From: a bacterium
GTDB taxonomy: Bacteria > Cyanobacteriota > Vampirovibrionia > Gastranaerophilales > Gastranaerophilaceae
Length of the DNA stretch: 64,000 bases
NCBI GenBank assembly: GCA_017541465.1
Contig: JAFXYZ010000055.1
Location: forward strand, 19,689-83,688
Direction: 5' to 3'
Of this stretch, positions 15,671-25,690 are shown in pieces. The notes beneath the pieces were generated by a model, which was given only the letters and a program-made list of their open reading frames with translations, was not told the DNA's origin and made no database searches. Made by a program: the position numbers and the translations under genes. Position 1 is the first letter of the stretch, and each line of letters begins with the position of its first letter.

Positions 15671-17197
15671 ATGGGAAAAAGAGTTTTACTTTGTATAATG
15701 GACGGCTGGGGAATGCCCTCGGGGTGCGTAAAAGATGCAACCAAAGAAGCAAATACTCCGAACATTGATAAATTTAACAGAGAGGAAAAACACACTCAGA
15801 TTTTCGCTGAAGGTGAGCATGTAGGTCTCCCTGACGGACAGATGGGAAATTCTGAGGTCGGACACCTCAACATCGGCGCGGGAAGAATTGTTTATCAGGA
15901 ATTAACAAAGATAAACAAAGAAATAAAAGACGGCAGCTTCTTTAAAAATGAAGAATTTTTGAAGGCGGTTGAACACGTTAAAAAATACAATTCTTCACTT
16001 AACCTCTACGGCTTGGTTTCAGAAGGCGGAGTTCACAGCTCTTTGGGGCATGTTCTTGCACTTATTGATTTTTGTAAAAGAGTAGGACTTAAAAAGGTTA
16101 ATTTCCATGCTTTCTTAGATGGAAGAGATACACCTCCCCAGAGTGCGGTTGAATATTTGACAAAGGTTGAAAACGCGCTGAAAGACGCGGGACTTCCGAA
16201 AATCGCTACTGTATCGGGCAGATACTGGGCTATGGACAGAGACAACAGATGGGAAAGAATAGAAAAAGCCTATAATGCACTTCTTTTGGGTGAAGGTATC
16301 AAAACCGAATCGGCCGTCAGCGCGGTTGAAAACTCTTATAAAAATGGTATAAACGATGAATTTGTTGAGCCTGCTGTTATAGGAGGACAGGAAACAAGAA
16401 TAAACGACAACGATGCCGTTATCTTCTTTAACTTCCGCCCCGACAGAGCAAGAGAAATTTCAAAGGCAATTAATTTTAAAGACTTTGACGGATTTAACAG
16501 AAAAGTCGTCAGAAATAATATTTATTATGTAACTTTTACTCAGTATGATGCGACTTTTCCCTTCCCCGTTGCGTTTAAACCGCAAAAGATGACGAATATT
16601 CTTGGGGAAGTTCTCGACAAGAACGGAATAAAACAATTTAGAACCGCAGAAACAGAGAAGTATGCCCACGTTACCTTCTTCTTTAATGGTGGTGTTGAAG
16701 TCCCGAATAAACTTGAAAATAGGGTTTTGGTTAATTCGCCTAAGGTTCCGACTTATGATATGCAGCCTGAGATGAGCGCTCCTGAGGTTTGCGAAAATGT
16801 GCTCGGGGCTTTGGAAAACCCTGAATATGGTTTTGTTCTTGTAAACTTCGCAAATCCCGATATGGTAGGTCATACAGGAGTAATGGATGCAGCAGTTAAG
16901 GCTTGTGAAACTGTAGATACCTGCGTAGGGCAAATAGTTGATAAGGCAAGAGAGTTCGGTGTTCAGGTTTTGATTACCGCAGACCACGGAAATGCAGAGT
17001 GTATGGAGGATAATGAAACTCACGCACCATATACCGCACACACAACAAACCCCGTTCCCTTCTTTATGATTAATGTCGATAAAGGGCTTGATTTGAGAGA
17101 GGGCGGTTCTCTATGCGACATAGCGCCGACTGTACTTGAGCTTCTCGGAATATCCCAGCCCGAAGAAATGACAGGCACATCTCTCATTAAACATTAA
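15671..17197 (+). CDS. gpmI: 2,3-bisphosphoglycerate-independent phosphoglycerate mutase
   Basis: A 508-residue alkaline-phosphatase-superfamily enzyme interconverting 3- and 2-phosphoglycerate in glycolysis. Motifs: LCIMDGWG (metal Asp), QMGNSEVGHLNIGAGR (nucleophile Ser region), HAFLDGRDTPP, GRYWAMDRDNRWER, FFNFRPDRAREI, FANPDMVGHTG and a C-terminal ADHGNAE metal site. I chose the ATG at 15671 (AAGGA 10 nt upstream) because it gives the family N-terminus. An in-frame ATG at 15647 would overlap the TPR gene and add eight unrelated residues. Length fits the family (~510). Confidence 0.95.
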   Translation: MGKRVLLCIMDGWGMPSGCVKDATKEANTPNIDKFNREEKHTQIFAEGEHVGLPDGQMGNSEVGHLNIGAGRIVYQELTKINKEIKDGSFFKNEEFLKAVEHVKKYNSSLNLYGLVSEGGVHSSLGHVLALIDFCKRVGLKKVNFHAFLDGRDTPPQSAVEYLTKVENALKDAGLPKIATVSGRYWAMDRDNRWERIEKAYNALLLGEGIKTESAVSAVENSYKNGINDEFVEPAVIGGQETRINDNDAVIFFNFRPDRAREISKAINFKDFDGFNRKVVRNNIYYVTFTQYDATFPFPVAFKPQKMTNILGEVLDKNGIKQFRTAETEKYAHVTFFFNGGVEVPNKLENRVLVNSPKVPTYDMQPEMSAPEVCENVLGALENPEYGFVLVNFANPDMVGHTGVMDAAVKACETVDTCVGQIVDKAREFGVQVLITADHGNAECMEDNETHAPYTAHTTNPVPFFMINVDKGLDLREGGSLCDIAPTVLELLGISQPEEMTGTSLIKH

Positions 17198-17219
17198 AAT
17201 TTAAGGATAATTAAGAAGT

Positions 17220-19064
17220 ATGAAATTAAAAGACACAACAGCACTTACCTCGTTTAAATATATATGGCTGCTAAAGAGAATTTTTCCTTATATTAATCAG
17301 GTTATGGGGAGGGTTATTCTCGGGTTTATTATTGCAATTCCCGTAGGAATGCTTGATGGTATAATGGCTTTTGCCCTGACACCCTATATGGATTATGTTC
17401 TCGCCAAAAAAGATTTTGTCTGGGAAGGAATGACTATTCTCAATTATACTATTCCCGGGTTTTCCATCAGCTATTCGACCTTAGCGATTGCCGTTCCCTT
17501 TGCGGTTGTTGGTTTTGCAATATTTCAGGGGGTAATGAAATACCTTAACTCCTATTTATCCGACTGGACAAGTTTAAAGATTACAAACAACGTTAAAAAA
17601 GATTTGTTTGCTTCACTTGTCAGACTTGATACCTCGTTTTATGACCAGAATACCTCTGGTATAATTATTAACAGGTATTTGGGCGATCCGGATGTTGCTT
17701 CAAGAGGTATTGTTCACGAAATAAAAACACTTGTTATAACAATTTTCGGCGCGGGCTCTTTAATTGCGGTTATGCTCTACAGCTCCTGGAAACTCGCGTT
17801 TGTTGCGGTAATTGTTTTCGTTGCGGCGTTTGTTCCGATGTTTCTTGTCAGAAAGAAGATTAAATCTGTTTCAAATGAAAATATGGTTATTGCGGGTAAA
17901 ATCACAACAACAATGAATGAGACCTATAACGGTAACAAGGTTGTAACTGCATATAATCTTCAGAAAAGACAAAAAAAGATTTTCGGGGATAATATCGATG
18001 ACAGTTTTGATGTTTCGATTTCACTCACCAAACGTGTTGCGTGGATGTCTCCGATTATGTTCCTGATTGCCTCCTGCGGTATTGCATTTGTTCTGTGGTA
18101 CGGAACTTATCTCATAACTTCGGGGGAAATGACAACGGGTGCTTTTGCTTCATTTATAACGGCGCTTTTGCTGTTGTATAAACCGGTTAAGTCTTTAGGT
18201 GATACACTGACGGGGCTTCAGAATATATTTGTTGCGATGGGCAGGGTTTTTGAACTGTTCGATTACAGACCTGAACTTCTTGATCCTCCTAACCCGAAAG
18301 AATTTAAGAAATTCTCTGATGCCATCACTATTGAAAACGTATCTTTTGAATATGACAGAGGGGTTGAAGTCTTAAAGAATATAAATCTCAGGATACCAAA
18401 AGGCGAAACACTCGCTATTGTCGGTAACTCGGGCGGAGGTAAAACAACTCTTGTTAACCTTATTCCGAGGTTTTATGATGTTACAAAAGGTTCCATAAAG
18501 TTTGACGGAGTTGATATTCGTGACTTCAGAATGGCGGATTTAAGGAATAATATTTCGTTTGTTTTCCAGGATAATTTTCTTTTTACGGGTACAATCAAAG
18601 ATAATATTATGCTTGCAAACCCCAATGCGAGCGAGGAAGAGCTTCAGCAGGTGCTTGAATATTCTCACTTGTCTGACGTTGTTGCCTCTCTGCCTGACGG
18701 AATTAATACAGAACTCGGTGAAAGAGGGCTGACACTTTCGGGCGGACAGAGACAGAGAGTTGCAATTGCAAGAGCTATGCTTAAAAAGACGGATATTATT
18801 ATTCTTGATGAAGCAACATCTGCGCTTGATAATGAATCTGAGGCAATAGTCCAGAGTGCGCTTGATAATCTGATTCAGAATAAGACGGTTTTTGTTATTG
18901 CACACAGACTTTCAACAATTAAAAATGCCGACAGAATTGCCGTTATCAACGAGGGTGAACTTGTCGAACTCGGCACTCACGAGCAACTGATAAGTATTGA
19001 GGGCGGTCATTACAAGCATCTTTACGAAATGCAGTTTAAAAATCAGGAGGAGGCTGTAAGATGA
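17220..19064 (+). CDS. msbA: MsbA-type lipid/multidrug ABC exporter
   Basis: A 614-residue half-transporter with six membrane segments in the first ~330 residues and one ATPase domain. ATPase motifs: Walker [10 protein letters not shown] (~402-410), signature [16 protein letters not shown], Walker [13 protein letters not shown] and switch His in FVIAHRLST. The family flips lipid A-core or other lipids across the inner membrane. The next gene is a nucleotide-sugar enzyme, which supports an envelope role. The stop overlaps that gene by 4 nt, with GGAGG just ahead. Lipid A specificity is inference. Confidence 0.82.
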   Translation: MKLKDTTALTSFKYIWLLKRIFPYINQVMGRVILGFIIAIPVGMLDGIMAFALTPYMDYVLAKKDFVWEGMTILNYTIPGFSISYSTLAIAVPFAVVGFAIFQGVMKYLNSYLSDWTSLKITNNVKKDLFASLVRLDTSFYDQNTSGIIINRYLGDPDVASRGIVHEIKTLVITIFGAGSLIAVMLYSSWKLAFVAVIVFVAAFVPMFLVRKKIKSVSNENMVIAGKITTTMNETYNGNKVVTAYNLQKRQKKIFGDNIDDSFDVSISLTKRVAWMSPIMFLIASCGIAFVLWYGTYLITSGEMTTGAFASFITALLLLYKPVKSLGDTLTGLQNIFVAMGRVFELFDYRPELLDPPNPKEFKKFSDAITIENVSFEYDRGVEVLKNINLRIPKGETLAIVGNSGGGKTTLVNLIPRFYDVTKGSIKFDGVDIRDFRMADLRNNISFVFQDNFLFTGTIKDNIMLANPNASEEELQQVLEYSHLSDVVASLPDGINTELGERGLTLSGGQRQRVAIARAMLKKTDIIILDEATSALDNESEAIVQSALDNLIQNKTVFVIAHRLSTIKNADRIAVINEGELVELGTHEQLISIEGGHYKHLYEMQFKNQEEAVR

Positions 19065-20002
19065 AACGTATTCTGATTACGGGTGGTGCGGGTTTTATCG
19101 GTTCACACCTGTGTGAAAGACTTTTAAACGAAGGAAATGACATAATCTGTCTTGATAATTTTTTTACCGGTTCAAAGGAAAACATAAGACATCTGATAGG
19201 CAACAACAGATTTGAGCTAATCAGGCATGATATTACGAAGGAATTTTTTGCCGAGGTTGACCAGATTTATAATCTTGCCTGTCCTGCGTCTCCGGTTCAT
19301 TATCAATATAATCCGATCAAGACTATAAAGACCTCTGTTGTCGGGATAATGAATGTATTGGGGCTTGCAAAAAGGTGTAAGGCAATAATTTTGCAGGCGA
19401 GTACAAGCGAGGTTTATGGCGATCCTAAGGTTCATCCCCAGACTGAAGATTACTGGGGAAATGTTAATCCTATCGGAATAAGAAGCTGTTATGACGAAGG
19501 AAAACGTTGTGCCGAGACCTTTATGATGGACTATCACAGGCAGAATAAGGTGGATATAAGAATTGTCCGTATATTTAATACCTACGGACCAAAAATGGCG
19601 CTTGATGACGGAAGAGTTGTTTCTAACTTTATCGTTCAGGCACTTAAAAACGAGGATATAACGGTTTATGGTGACGGAAGTCAAACAAGAGCCTTCTGTT
19701 ACGTTTCAGACCTTGTTGAAGGCTTAATCAGAATGATGAATAATGAAGAGGGCTTTATCGGTCCTGTAAACCTCGGAAATCCCGTTGAATACACAATTCT
19801 TGATTTCGCAAAGCTCATAATTGAGCTTACAAATTCAAACTCAAAAATTATTTTTAAACCTCTTCCCCAGGACGATCCCATTCAGAGACTTCCAAACATC
19901 GAAAACGCAAAGTCAAAGCTTAAATGGACTCCCAAGGTCGAAATCAGAGACGGTTTAATGAAAACCATTGAGTACTTTGACGGAATATTGAACAAAAAAT
20001 AA
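19061..20002 (+). CDS. UDP-glucuronate decarboxylase (UDP-xylose synthase)-like SDR
   Basis: A 313-residue extended SDR enzyme with the NAD-binding [16 protein letters not shown] at residues 7-22, and [17 protein letters not shown], typical of UDP-xylose synthase rather than GalE. The active site is [10 protein letters not shown] then [11 protein letters not shown] (YxxxK motif). The tail has the family's [28 protein letters not shown] and NLGNPVEYT. It would convert UDP-glucuronate to UDP-xylose for surface glycans. It is translationally coupled to msbA by a 4-nt overlap. Confidence 0.85.
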   Translation: MKRILITGGAGFIGSHLCERLLNEGNDIICLDNFFTGSKENIRHLIGNNRFELIRHDITKEFFAEVDQIYNLACPASPVHYQYNPIKTIKTSVVGIMNVLGLAKRCKAIILQASTSEVYGDPKVHPQTEDYWGNVNPIGIRSCYDEGKRCAETFMMDYHRQNKVDIRIVRIFNTYGPKMALDDGRVVSNFIVQALKNEDITVYGDGSQTRAFCYVSDLVEGLIRMMNNEEGFIGPVNLGNPVEYTILDFAKLIIELTNSNSKIIFKPLPQDDPIQRLPNIENAKSKLKWTPKVEIRDGLMKTIEYFDGILNKK

Positions 20003-20011
20003 TTAATGGTA

Positions 20012-20017
20012 TATAAT
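20012..20017 (+). promoter_or_regulatory. -10 box 7 nt before TPR start (leaderless)
   Basis: A TATAAT hexamer is followed by AAAAACT and the ATG at 20025, and there is no SD. Transcription should start at or within a base or two of the start codon. Confidence 0.5.
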
Positions 20018-20024
20018 AAAAACT

Positions 20025-21101
20025 ATGGAAAGTAATCAGACAAACAATAAACTAATAGAAGAAGCAATTAAAAGAATAGCTGAAAATCCTATGGAGCCGA
20101 ATAACTACCTGCTCCTCGGGAAGATGTACGTAATAAATAACGACTATGATTCGGCGCTCGGGATATATGAGAGCCTTTTGTCCGTTGATTCAAAGAACGT
20201 TCAGGCTTTGATAAATTCGGGAAGTATTTATTTCTGCAAAAATGATTTTCAGAAGGCTATAAATAATTATTCAAGAGCCGCAGAGCTCGATACAAATAAT
20301 ATTTCCGTTTATTTTAACCTCGGAAATGCTTATGCTGAAACGGGTGATTTTAATAAATCGCTTTCAAACTATCTGAAGGCGCTTAATCTTGATAAGAATA
20401 ACGCCTCTATTTGTTCTGCAATAGGGCTTTTATACCAGGATAACAAGGAATACGTTGAGGCGAAGATATATTACGATAAGGCATACAATTTAGAGCCTGA
20501 AAATGTTGAAAATATTTTAAATTTAGCCTATATAACAATGAAATTGTATAAGTTTGAAGAGGCTATAGAACTATTTCTGAAGGCGCTCAAATATGACGGC
20601 AAAAATGTCAAAACGATTTTGTGTATTGCAAATGCCTATTCCGCAATTTGTAAATATGCCACTGCGAACGAATATTTTGAGAGTGCGCTGATGATAAAGC
20701 CCGATTATATCCAGGCTTTGATTTGTTATGCAATTTCTCTTTGCGAGCAGGACAACACAGACAGGGCTATTGAACTCTATAAAAAGGCAATAGAATACGA
20801 TAAGGACAATTCTAATCCGAGAATTTTACTTGGTAACCTTTATTGTTCTTTATCCAGATATGATGATGCAATAAACATGTATAAAAGCGTTATTGACATG
20901 GGTAAAGATTTAGCTTCCGCCTACGTTTTGCTTGCAAACACCTATGTTATGAAGGACGAATTAAAGCCGGCAATTCAGACCTACAAGAAGGCTATTGATA
21001 TTGACGGGGAAAATGACGAAACCAAATTGATTTATCTTGAAATGGCTGATGAATTTATAAACAGAAAATTTGCTTCTATGGGCGCGAAAGGGGAAGGCTA
21101 A
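20025..21101 (+). CDS. TPR-repeat protein (358 aa)
   Basis: About nine canonical tetratricopeptide repeats run from residue 15 to 340 (e.g. DYDSALGIYESLLSVDSKN, DFNKSLSNYLKALNLDKNN). No signal peptide. The stop overlaps the next start by one base (TAATG), coupling it to a Tic20-like membrane protein. The TPR protein may therefore dock onto that membrane partner; this is inference from gene order only. Confidence 0.85.
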   Translation: MESNQTNNKLIEEAIKRIAENPMEPNNYLLLGKMYVINNDYDSALGIYESLLSVDSKNVQALINSGSIYFCKNDFQKAINNYSRAAELDTNNISVYFNLGNAYAETGDFNKSLSNYLKALNLDKNNASICSAIGLLYQDNKEYVEAKIYYDKAYNLEPENVENILNLAYITMKLYKFEEAIELFLKALKYDGKNVKTILCIANAYSAICKYATANEYFESALMIKPDYIQALICYAISLCEQDNTDRAIELYKKAIEYDKDNSNPRILLGNLYCSLSRYDDAINMYKSVIDMGKDLASAYVLLANTYVMKDELKPAIQTYKKAIDIDGENDETKLIYLEMADEFINRKFASMGAKGEG

Positions 21102-21532
21102 TGTACTCTAAGCCTAAAATTGCAACATCAGAGAAGGTTTTGTCTGTTCTTTCCTATATAACTTTTGGGATTGTCGGATTTTTCTGGCTCATTCTTGCGA
21201 ACTGGAAGAAGAGAAAAATCAAATATTTTCTCTCATATCACATCTATCAGTCGATTTTTATTTCTGTGCTTTTGACTTTGCTGAATTATATTTTTGTAAT
21301 ATTGTTCGGAATTTTCTCAAAAATACCCTTTTTGGAAATGTTCAGCGCAATTATAAATTATCTGTTTACTGTTAAAATTATATCAGTGTTTGGTTTTCAG
21401 AGTACGGTTGTTAATCTTGCGATTGTGATACTCGAAAGTTATTTAATCATAGGAGTACTTCTCGGCAGGAACTTCTATCTTCCCTTTGTGACAAAAACCG
21501 TAAACTATATGATGGACAGAATGTACGAGTAA
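21101..21532 (+). CDS. Small polytopic membrane protein, possibly Tic20-like
   Basis: A 143-residue protein with three to four hydrophobic segments (about residues 13-30, 48-72, 83-100, 105-122). The pattern VLSVLSYITFGIVGFFW, then FLSYHIYQSIFISVLL, resembles the cyanobacterial/plastid Tic20 family, in which an F(I)RFHxxQ-type motif starts the second helix. Similarity is by eye and weak. If correct, it would fit a cyanobacterial-sister lineage. It is coupled to the upstream TPR gene. Confidence 0.5.
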   Translation: MYSKPKIATSEKVLSVLSYITFGIVGFFWLILANWKKRKIKYFLSYHIYQSIFISVLLTLLNYIFVILFGIFSKIPFLEMFSAIINYLFTVKIISVFGFQSTVVNLAIVILESYLIIGVLLGRNFYLPFVTKTVNYMMDRMYE

Positions 21533-21543
21533 TTAATTATTCT

Positions 21544-21574
21544 TCCTCTCCAGGGGAGAGGATAGAGGAGAGGG
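21544..21574. repeat. Purine/pyrimidine palindrome (intergenic repeat-like)
   Basis: TCCTCTCC-agg-GGAGAGGA is a perfect 8-bp hairpin (21544-21562), followed by another TAGAGGAGAGGG half. It lies in the gap between convergent genes. No T-tract, so it is more like a dispersed intergenic palindrome than a terminator. Confidence 0.45.
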
Positions 21575-21622
21575 TTCTGCCCGTAGGGATAAATCAAAGT
21601 ATTTAAGATTAGTTTTTACCAT

Positions 21623-21655
21623 AAAAAAAGAGCCCGTTTTTTAAAACGAACTCTT
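21623..21655 (-). terminator. Terminator of the HU gene
   Basis: On the minus strand AAGAGTTCGTTTT pairs with AAAACGGGCTCTT (two T-G wobbles) and is followed by a run of T residues. It begins about 25 nt after the HU stop. Confidence 0.75.
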
Positions 21656-21680
21656 AAAACTATTATGAATAAAGAAACAA

Positions 21681-21959
21681 TTATTTCTTGTTTACGCTTT
21701 CTTTAAATTTCTTACCTGCTGAGAATACAGGAGCTGTTTTAGCTGAAATTTTAATTTTAGCGCCTGTTTGAGGGTTGCGACCTGTTCTAGCAGCTCTTTT
21801 TCTGGCTTCAAATGTACCGAAACCAACGAGTGTTACTTTCTTACCTTTAGCAACTGTTTTTTCGATTGTTGACATAAGTTCGTTAACAATAGCTGCTGTG
21901 TCTTTTTGAGTAACTTTAGTTTTCTTTGATACTTCTTGTACTAATTCTTCTTTGTTCAT
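21681..21959 (-). CDS. hup: HU-family nucleoid DNA-binding protein
   Basis: A 92-residue HU/IHF-family protein. It has the expected MNKEELVQEVSKKT helix, VTLVGFGTFEARKRAARTGRNPQTG (the DNA-binding arm with the conserved RNPQTG proline turn), and a C-terminal PVFSAGKKFKESVN helix. It bends and compacts DNA as a dimer. It is monocistronic, with its own terminator and a GGGG-rich ribosome-binding region upstream. Confidence 0.95.
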   Translation of the reverse strand: MNKEELVQEVSKKTKVTQKDTAAIVNELMSTIEKTVAKGKKVTLVGFGTFEARKRAARTGRNPQTGAKIKISAKTAPVFSAGKKFKESVNKK

Positions 21960-22059
21960 GGTATTTAACCCCTTTCCTTATGTATCACATTATTTATTTT
22001 AGCCATTTTTCATGATTAGTCAATAGTTTTTTCGTAATTTTTTTGACTTTTTTTGATAT

Positions 22060-23553
22060 TTATTTATTTTTAAGTGTCGGAAAGGCAATAACGTCACGGA
22101 TTGTAGAAGAATTTGTGAGAAGCATAACAAGTCTGTCAATTCCCATACCCATACCGCCGGTTGGAGGCATACCGTATTCAAGAGCATTGATAAAGTCCTC
22201 ATCAATTTCGCATGCTTCTTCATCGCCCTGGGCTTTTGCAAGCGCCTGAGCTTCAAATCTCTGTCTCTGGTCGATAGGATCGGTTAATTCAGAGAAGGCA
22301 TTTGCGATTTCCCAGCCGTTTATTCTGCTCTCAAAACGCTCTGTTAATCGGACATTGTCTCTGTGAACTTTAGCGAGCGGTGAAATTTCTCTCGGGTAAT
22401 CGAGAATGTGGATAGGCTGAATGAGTTTAGGCTCGACTTTTTCTTCAAACACGAGTTCGACTGCTTTACCCCAGTTTAAATCGTCTTCAGCTTCTATGCC
22501 CATTTTTCTTGCCGCATCAATGGCTTCCTGAGCGGTGTAGAAGTCCATGAAATCAACACCTGTATATTCTTTTATAGCGCCGAGCATGGTCTTTCTGTCC
22601 CAGGGCGGTGTCAGGTCGATTTCATTCTCTCCGAATTTAATCTTCATTGTACCTAAGACCTCTTGTGCAACGTGAGCAACGAGATTTTCGGTTAAAACCA
22701 TCATGTCGTTGTAATCAACGTAAGCCTGATAAAGCTCGATAGTTGTAAACTCGGGGTTGTGAGTTGCGTCTATACCTTCATTTCTGAAACAACGGTTGAT
22801 TTCAAATATCTTTTCACTTAGTCCGCCAACCATAAGTCTTTTCAAATGAAGCTCAGGGGCAATTCTCAAAACCATGTCCATATCGAGGGTATTGTGGTGA
22901 GTTTCAAATGGTCTTGCTGCTGCACCGCCTGCCTGGTTATGTAGCATGGGGGTTTCAACTTCAAGAAACCCTTGTTTTGTCAGGTATTCTCTGATTTTTT
23001 GAATTATTAAACTTCTCTTTTTAAAGGTTGCTCTAACCTCAGGGTTCATAATCATATCAACATATCTCTGGCGGTAACGTGTTTCAACGTCTGTTAACCC
23101 GTGAAACTTTTCGGGAAGCGGTTTAAGAGATTTTGTAAGCATTTTCAAATCTTTTGCTTTGATTGTCAGCTCCCCTCTCGGAGTTCTTCTGACTGTTCCC
23201 GTGAAGCCCACAATATCGCCTATGTCAACGAGTTTTAAAATTGCAAGCTGTTCAGGTGAGAGGTTGTCTTTATGCGAAAAAACCTGAATTTTGCCGCTGT
23301 CATCGGATAAATCAATGAACATGCCCGAGTTTCTGACAGCCATAACTCTGCCTGCCACCTTGTATTCGTCCTCAAGCTCCTGTCCGTTTTCAAGGTCTTT
23401 ATATTTGTCCTGCAAAAACTGAGCGGAAGCATTTTTATCGAAGGAGTAAGGATAAGGATTAACTCCTTTGTCTGCAAGTTCAGCCAGCTTTTGTATTCTG
23501 ACCGATCTTATTGTATCAATTGATGATGTAGGTTGTGTTTGTTGTTGGTTCAT
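22060..23553 (-). CDS. lysS: Lysyl-tRNA synthetase (class II)
   Basis: A 497-residue class II LysRS that charges tRNA-Lys. The N-terminal OB-fold anticodon-binding domain covers residues ~55-155 (VAGRVMAVRNSGMFIDL). The catalytic domain has motif 1 (FLEVETPML), motif 2 (FEINRCFRNEGIDATHNPEFTTIELYQAY) and motif 3 (GGMGMGIDRLVMLLT). SD GGAGGG precedes the ATG. The divergent neighbour is der. The short leader leaves no room for a T-box riboswitch. Confidence 0.95.
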   Translation of the reverse strand: MNQQQTQPTSSIDTIRSVRIQKLAELADKGVNPYPYSFDKNASAQFLQDKYKDLENGQELEDEYKVAGRVMAVRNSGMFIDLSDDSGKIQVFSHKDNLSPEQLAILKLVDIGDIVGFTGTVRRTPRGELTIKAKDLKMLTKSLKPLPEKFHGLTDVETRYRQRYVDMIMNPEVRATFKKRSLIIQKIREYLTKQGFLEVETPMLHNQAGGAAARPFETHHNTLDMDMVLRIAPELHLKRLMVGGLSEKIFEINRCFRNEGIDATHNPEFTTIELYQAYVDYNDMMVLTENLVAHVAQEVLGTMKIKFGENEIDLTPPWDRKTMLGAIKEYTGVDFMDFYTAQEAIDAARKMGIEAEDDLNWGKAVELVFEEKVEPKLIQPIHILDYPREISPLAKVHRDNVRLTERFESRINGWEIANAFSELTDPIDQRQRFEAQALAKAQGDEEACEIDEDFINALEYGMPPTGGMGMGIDRLVMLLTNSSTIRDVIAFPTLKNK

Positions 23554-23689
23554 ATTCCCTCCATTGTATATTTTTATATATATTTTATCACCAACAAAAA
23601 GTTTATGTGTTACACTTAGTTAGATTATTTTCAAAATTAATATAATTTTGGTAAAATATTTATATCGGTTTTACTGAAAGCAGGAAAAA

Positions 23690-25084
23690 ATGAAACATAA
23701 ACCAAAAGTTGCGGTAGTCGGACGTCCGAATGTCGGTAAATCAACTTTAGTAAACAGAATTTTGAAGGAAAGAAAATCTATTGTCCATGATGAAGAGGGT
23801 GTAACGAGAGACAGGCTTTATTTTGATGCAAAATGGCAGAATAAAACCTTCAGCCTTATTGATACGGGCGGAATTGTCATGGATTCGGTTGTTTCACTTT
23901 ATCTGAATATTTTTTCTCAGGTAAGAATAGCCTGTGAGGAGGCTGATGTAATTTTATTTGTCGTTGACGGAAATGACGGACTCAGTCCCGTTGACGAGGA
24001 TATCGCAAACATAATAAGAAAAAGCGGTAAAAAGATTTATCTTGTTGTTAATAAAATTGATACACCTGAAAAGAAGGTAAACAGTGCGGAATTTTACGCA
24101 CTTTCTCTGGGTGAACCCTGGGCTCTGTCCGCTCTTCACGGAACAGGAGCAGTCGGAGATTTGCTCGATGATTTAACCAAAGACTTTCCTGAAGATGAAG
24201 AAAAGGAAGAAGAAAAGCAGGTTAGTGTCGATGATTTGTTTGGCGACCAGGAAAAAATCGAACAGAAGGAAGAGACTGAAAAAGCCGTCAGAATTGCTAT
24301 TGTGGGTAAACCAAATGTCGGTAAATCTTCCATAGTAAATTCTCTTTTAAATGAGGAAAGAGTTATCGTCGCAGATGAATCGGGTACTACGAGAGATTCT
24401 ATCGACTCCGAGGTCAAATGGGGCGATAATAAATTTATATTAATAGATACCGCAGGAATAAGAAAAAAATCAAAGGTGGACTGGGGTGTTGAAAAATTTG
24501 CCGTTGACAGGGCAATTAAATCGATAAGAAGCTCTGATGTCGCCATTTTGGTTATTGATGTTACGGCAGGTATTTCTGACCAGGATAAAAAGATTGCAAC
24601 GACTATCATTGAGGCGGGCAAAGGTTTTATTATTGCCTTTAATAAATGTGATTTGCTTAAAGAAACCGATAAAACAATTGCTAAATTAAAGAAAACTTTT
24701 GAAAAAGAAATACCGTTTTTCAGCTATGTGCCTAAAATATTTATCAGTGCAAAGAATAACAAAAATCTTGAAAGTATTTATAAACACTCTCTTGCGGTGT
24801 ATAAATACTGCCAGTCGAGAATTGCAACGGGGCTTTTGAATAAGGTTGTCAATGATGCGTTTCTGATGAATCCGCCGAGCTCACAAAAAGGAAAAATGCT
24901 CAAGATTTACTATACAACCCAGGTTAAAACAGCACCGCCTACGTTTGTTTTCTTTGTGAATAACAAGGAATTAATCAAACAGGGCTACCGTAAATATCTT
25001 GAAAACAGTCTGAGAGAAGCCTTCGGGTTTATCGGCACACCTATTAAAATGGCTCTGAAAGAGAAGAAAGAGGATAAAAAATAA
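23690..25084 (+). CDS. der: Ribosome biogenesis GTPase Der (EngA)
   Basis: A 464-residue protein with two GTPase domains in tandem and a C-terminal KH-like domain, acting in 50S subunit assembly. G1 motifs are GRPNVGKST (~residue 9) and GKPNVGKSS (~residue 205). G3 motifs are DTGG and DTAG, and G4 motifs NKID and NKCD. An acidic linker with EDEEKEEEKQ joins the domains. The SD-like AGCAGGAAAAA precedes the ATG. It is followed at 2 nt by plsY, then the malic enzyme gene. Confidence 0.95.
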   Translation: MKHKPKVAVVGRPNVGKSTLVNRILKERKSIVHDEEGVTRDRLYFDAKWQNKTFSLIDTGGIVMDSVVSLYLNIFSQVRIACEEADVILFVVDGNDGLSPVDEDIANIIRKSGKKIYLVVNKIDTPEKKVNSAEFYALSLGEPWALSALHGTGAVGDLLDDLTKDFPEDEEKEEEKQVSVDDLFGDQEKIEQKEETEKAVRIAIVGKPNVGKSSIVNSLLNEERVIVADESGTTRDSIDSEVKWGDNKFILIDTAGIRKKSKVDWGVEKFAVDRAIKSIRSSDVAILVIDVTAGISDQDKKIATTIIEAGKGFIIAFNKCDLLKETDKTIAKLKKTFEKEIPFFSYVPKIFISAKNNKNLESIYKHSLAVYKYCQSRIATGLLNKVVNDAFLMNPPSSQKGKMLKIYYTTQVKTAPPTFVFFVNNKELIKQGYRKYLENSLREAFGFIGTPIKMALKEKKEDKK

Positions 25085-25086
25085 TT

Positions 25087-25689
25087 ATGCTAATAACAAT
25101 TTTAAGATTTATACTTGCTTTGGTTATCGGATATGTCATCGGTTCAATACCGACAGGGTATATTGCGGTTAAACTTTTGAAAAAACAGGATATAAGAGAA
25201 TTTGGAAGCGGTTCAACAGGTGCAACGAATGTCAAAAGGGTTTTAGGAACAAAATGGTTCTTTATTATTCTTTTAATTGATGCCGTTAAGGGTATGCTCT
25301 GCGTCTGGCTCACTATGAATTTGGGTTCTCTGAGACTTCCGGGGCTTGCTCCCGTTCTTGGTGCTTTGGGCGCTATTCTCGGCCACAGTTGGTCAATTTT
25401 CCTCAAAGGAACGGGCGGAAAATCCGTTGCAACGGGTATAGGTACTTTAATTGCCCTCTCACCTGTTGTTGGTCTGATTACGGCAGTCCTCTGGGCAGGT
25501 ATTACTTTTATGTCGAGAATGGTTTCAGTAGGTTCAATTATTGCCGTTCTCTTTGCACCGCTTTTAATGAGACTTTTCGGTCAGGGTGAATATTTCTTCT
25601 ACTATGCCGTTTTCCTTGCCGGTTTCATTATTTATACCCACAGGGAAAATTTGCAGAGATTAAAAGAAGGTAAGGAAAATAAATTTTAA
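25087..25689 (+). CDS. plsY: Acyl-phosphate:glycerol-3-phosphate acyltransferase
   Basis: A 200-residue integral membrane enzyme with five predicted helices. It transfers an acyl group from acyl-phosphate to glycerol-3-phosphate, the first step of phospholipid synthesis. Family motifs are present in order: GSIPTGYIAVK with GSGSTGATNVKRVLG (motif 1), GHSWSIFLKGTGGKSVATGIG (motif 2) and IYTHRENLQRL (motif 3). It starts 2 nt after the der stop and ends 1 nt before the malic enzyme start. Confidence 0.95.
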   Translation: MLITILRFILALVIGYVIGSIPTGYIAVKLLKKQDIREFGSGSTGATNVKRVLGTKWFFIILLIDAVKGMLCVWLTMNLGSLRLPGLAPVLGALGAILGHSWSIFLKGTGGKSVATGIGTLIALSPVVGLITAVLWAGITFMSRMVSVGSIIAVLFAPLLMRLFGQGEYFFYYAVFLAGFIIYTHRENLQRLKEGKENKF

Positions 25690-25690
25690 T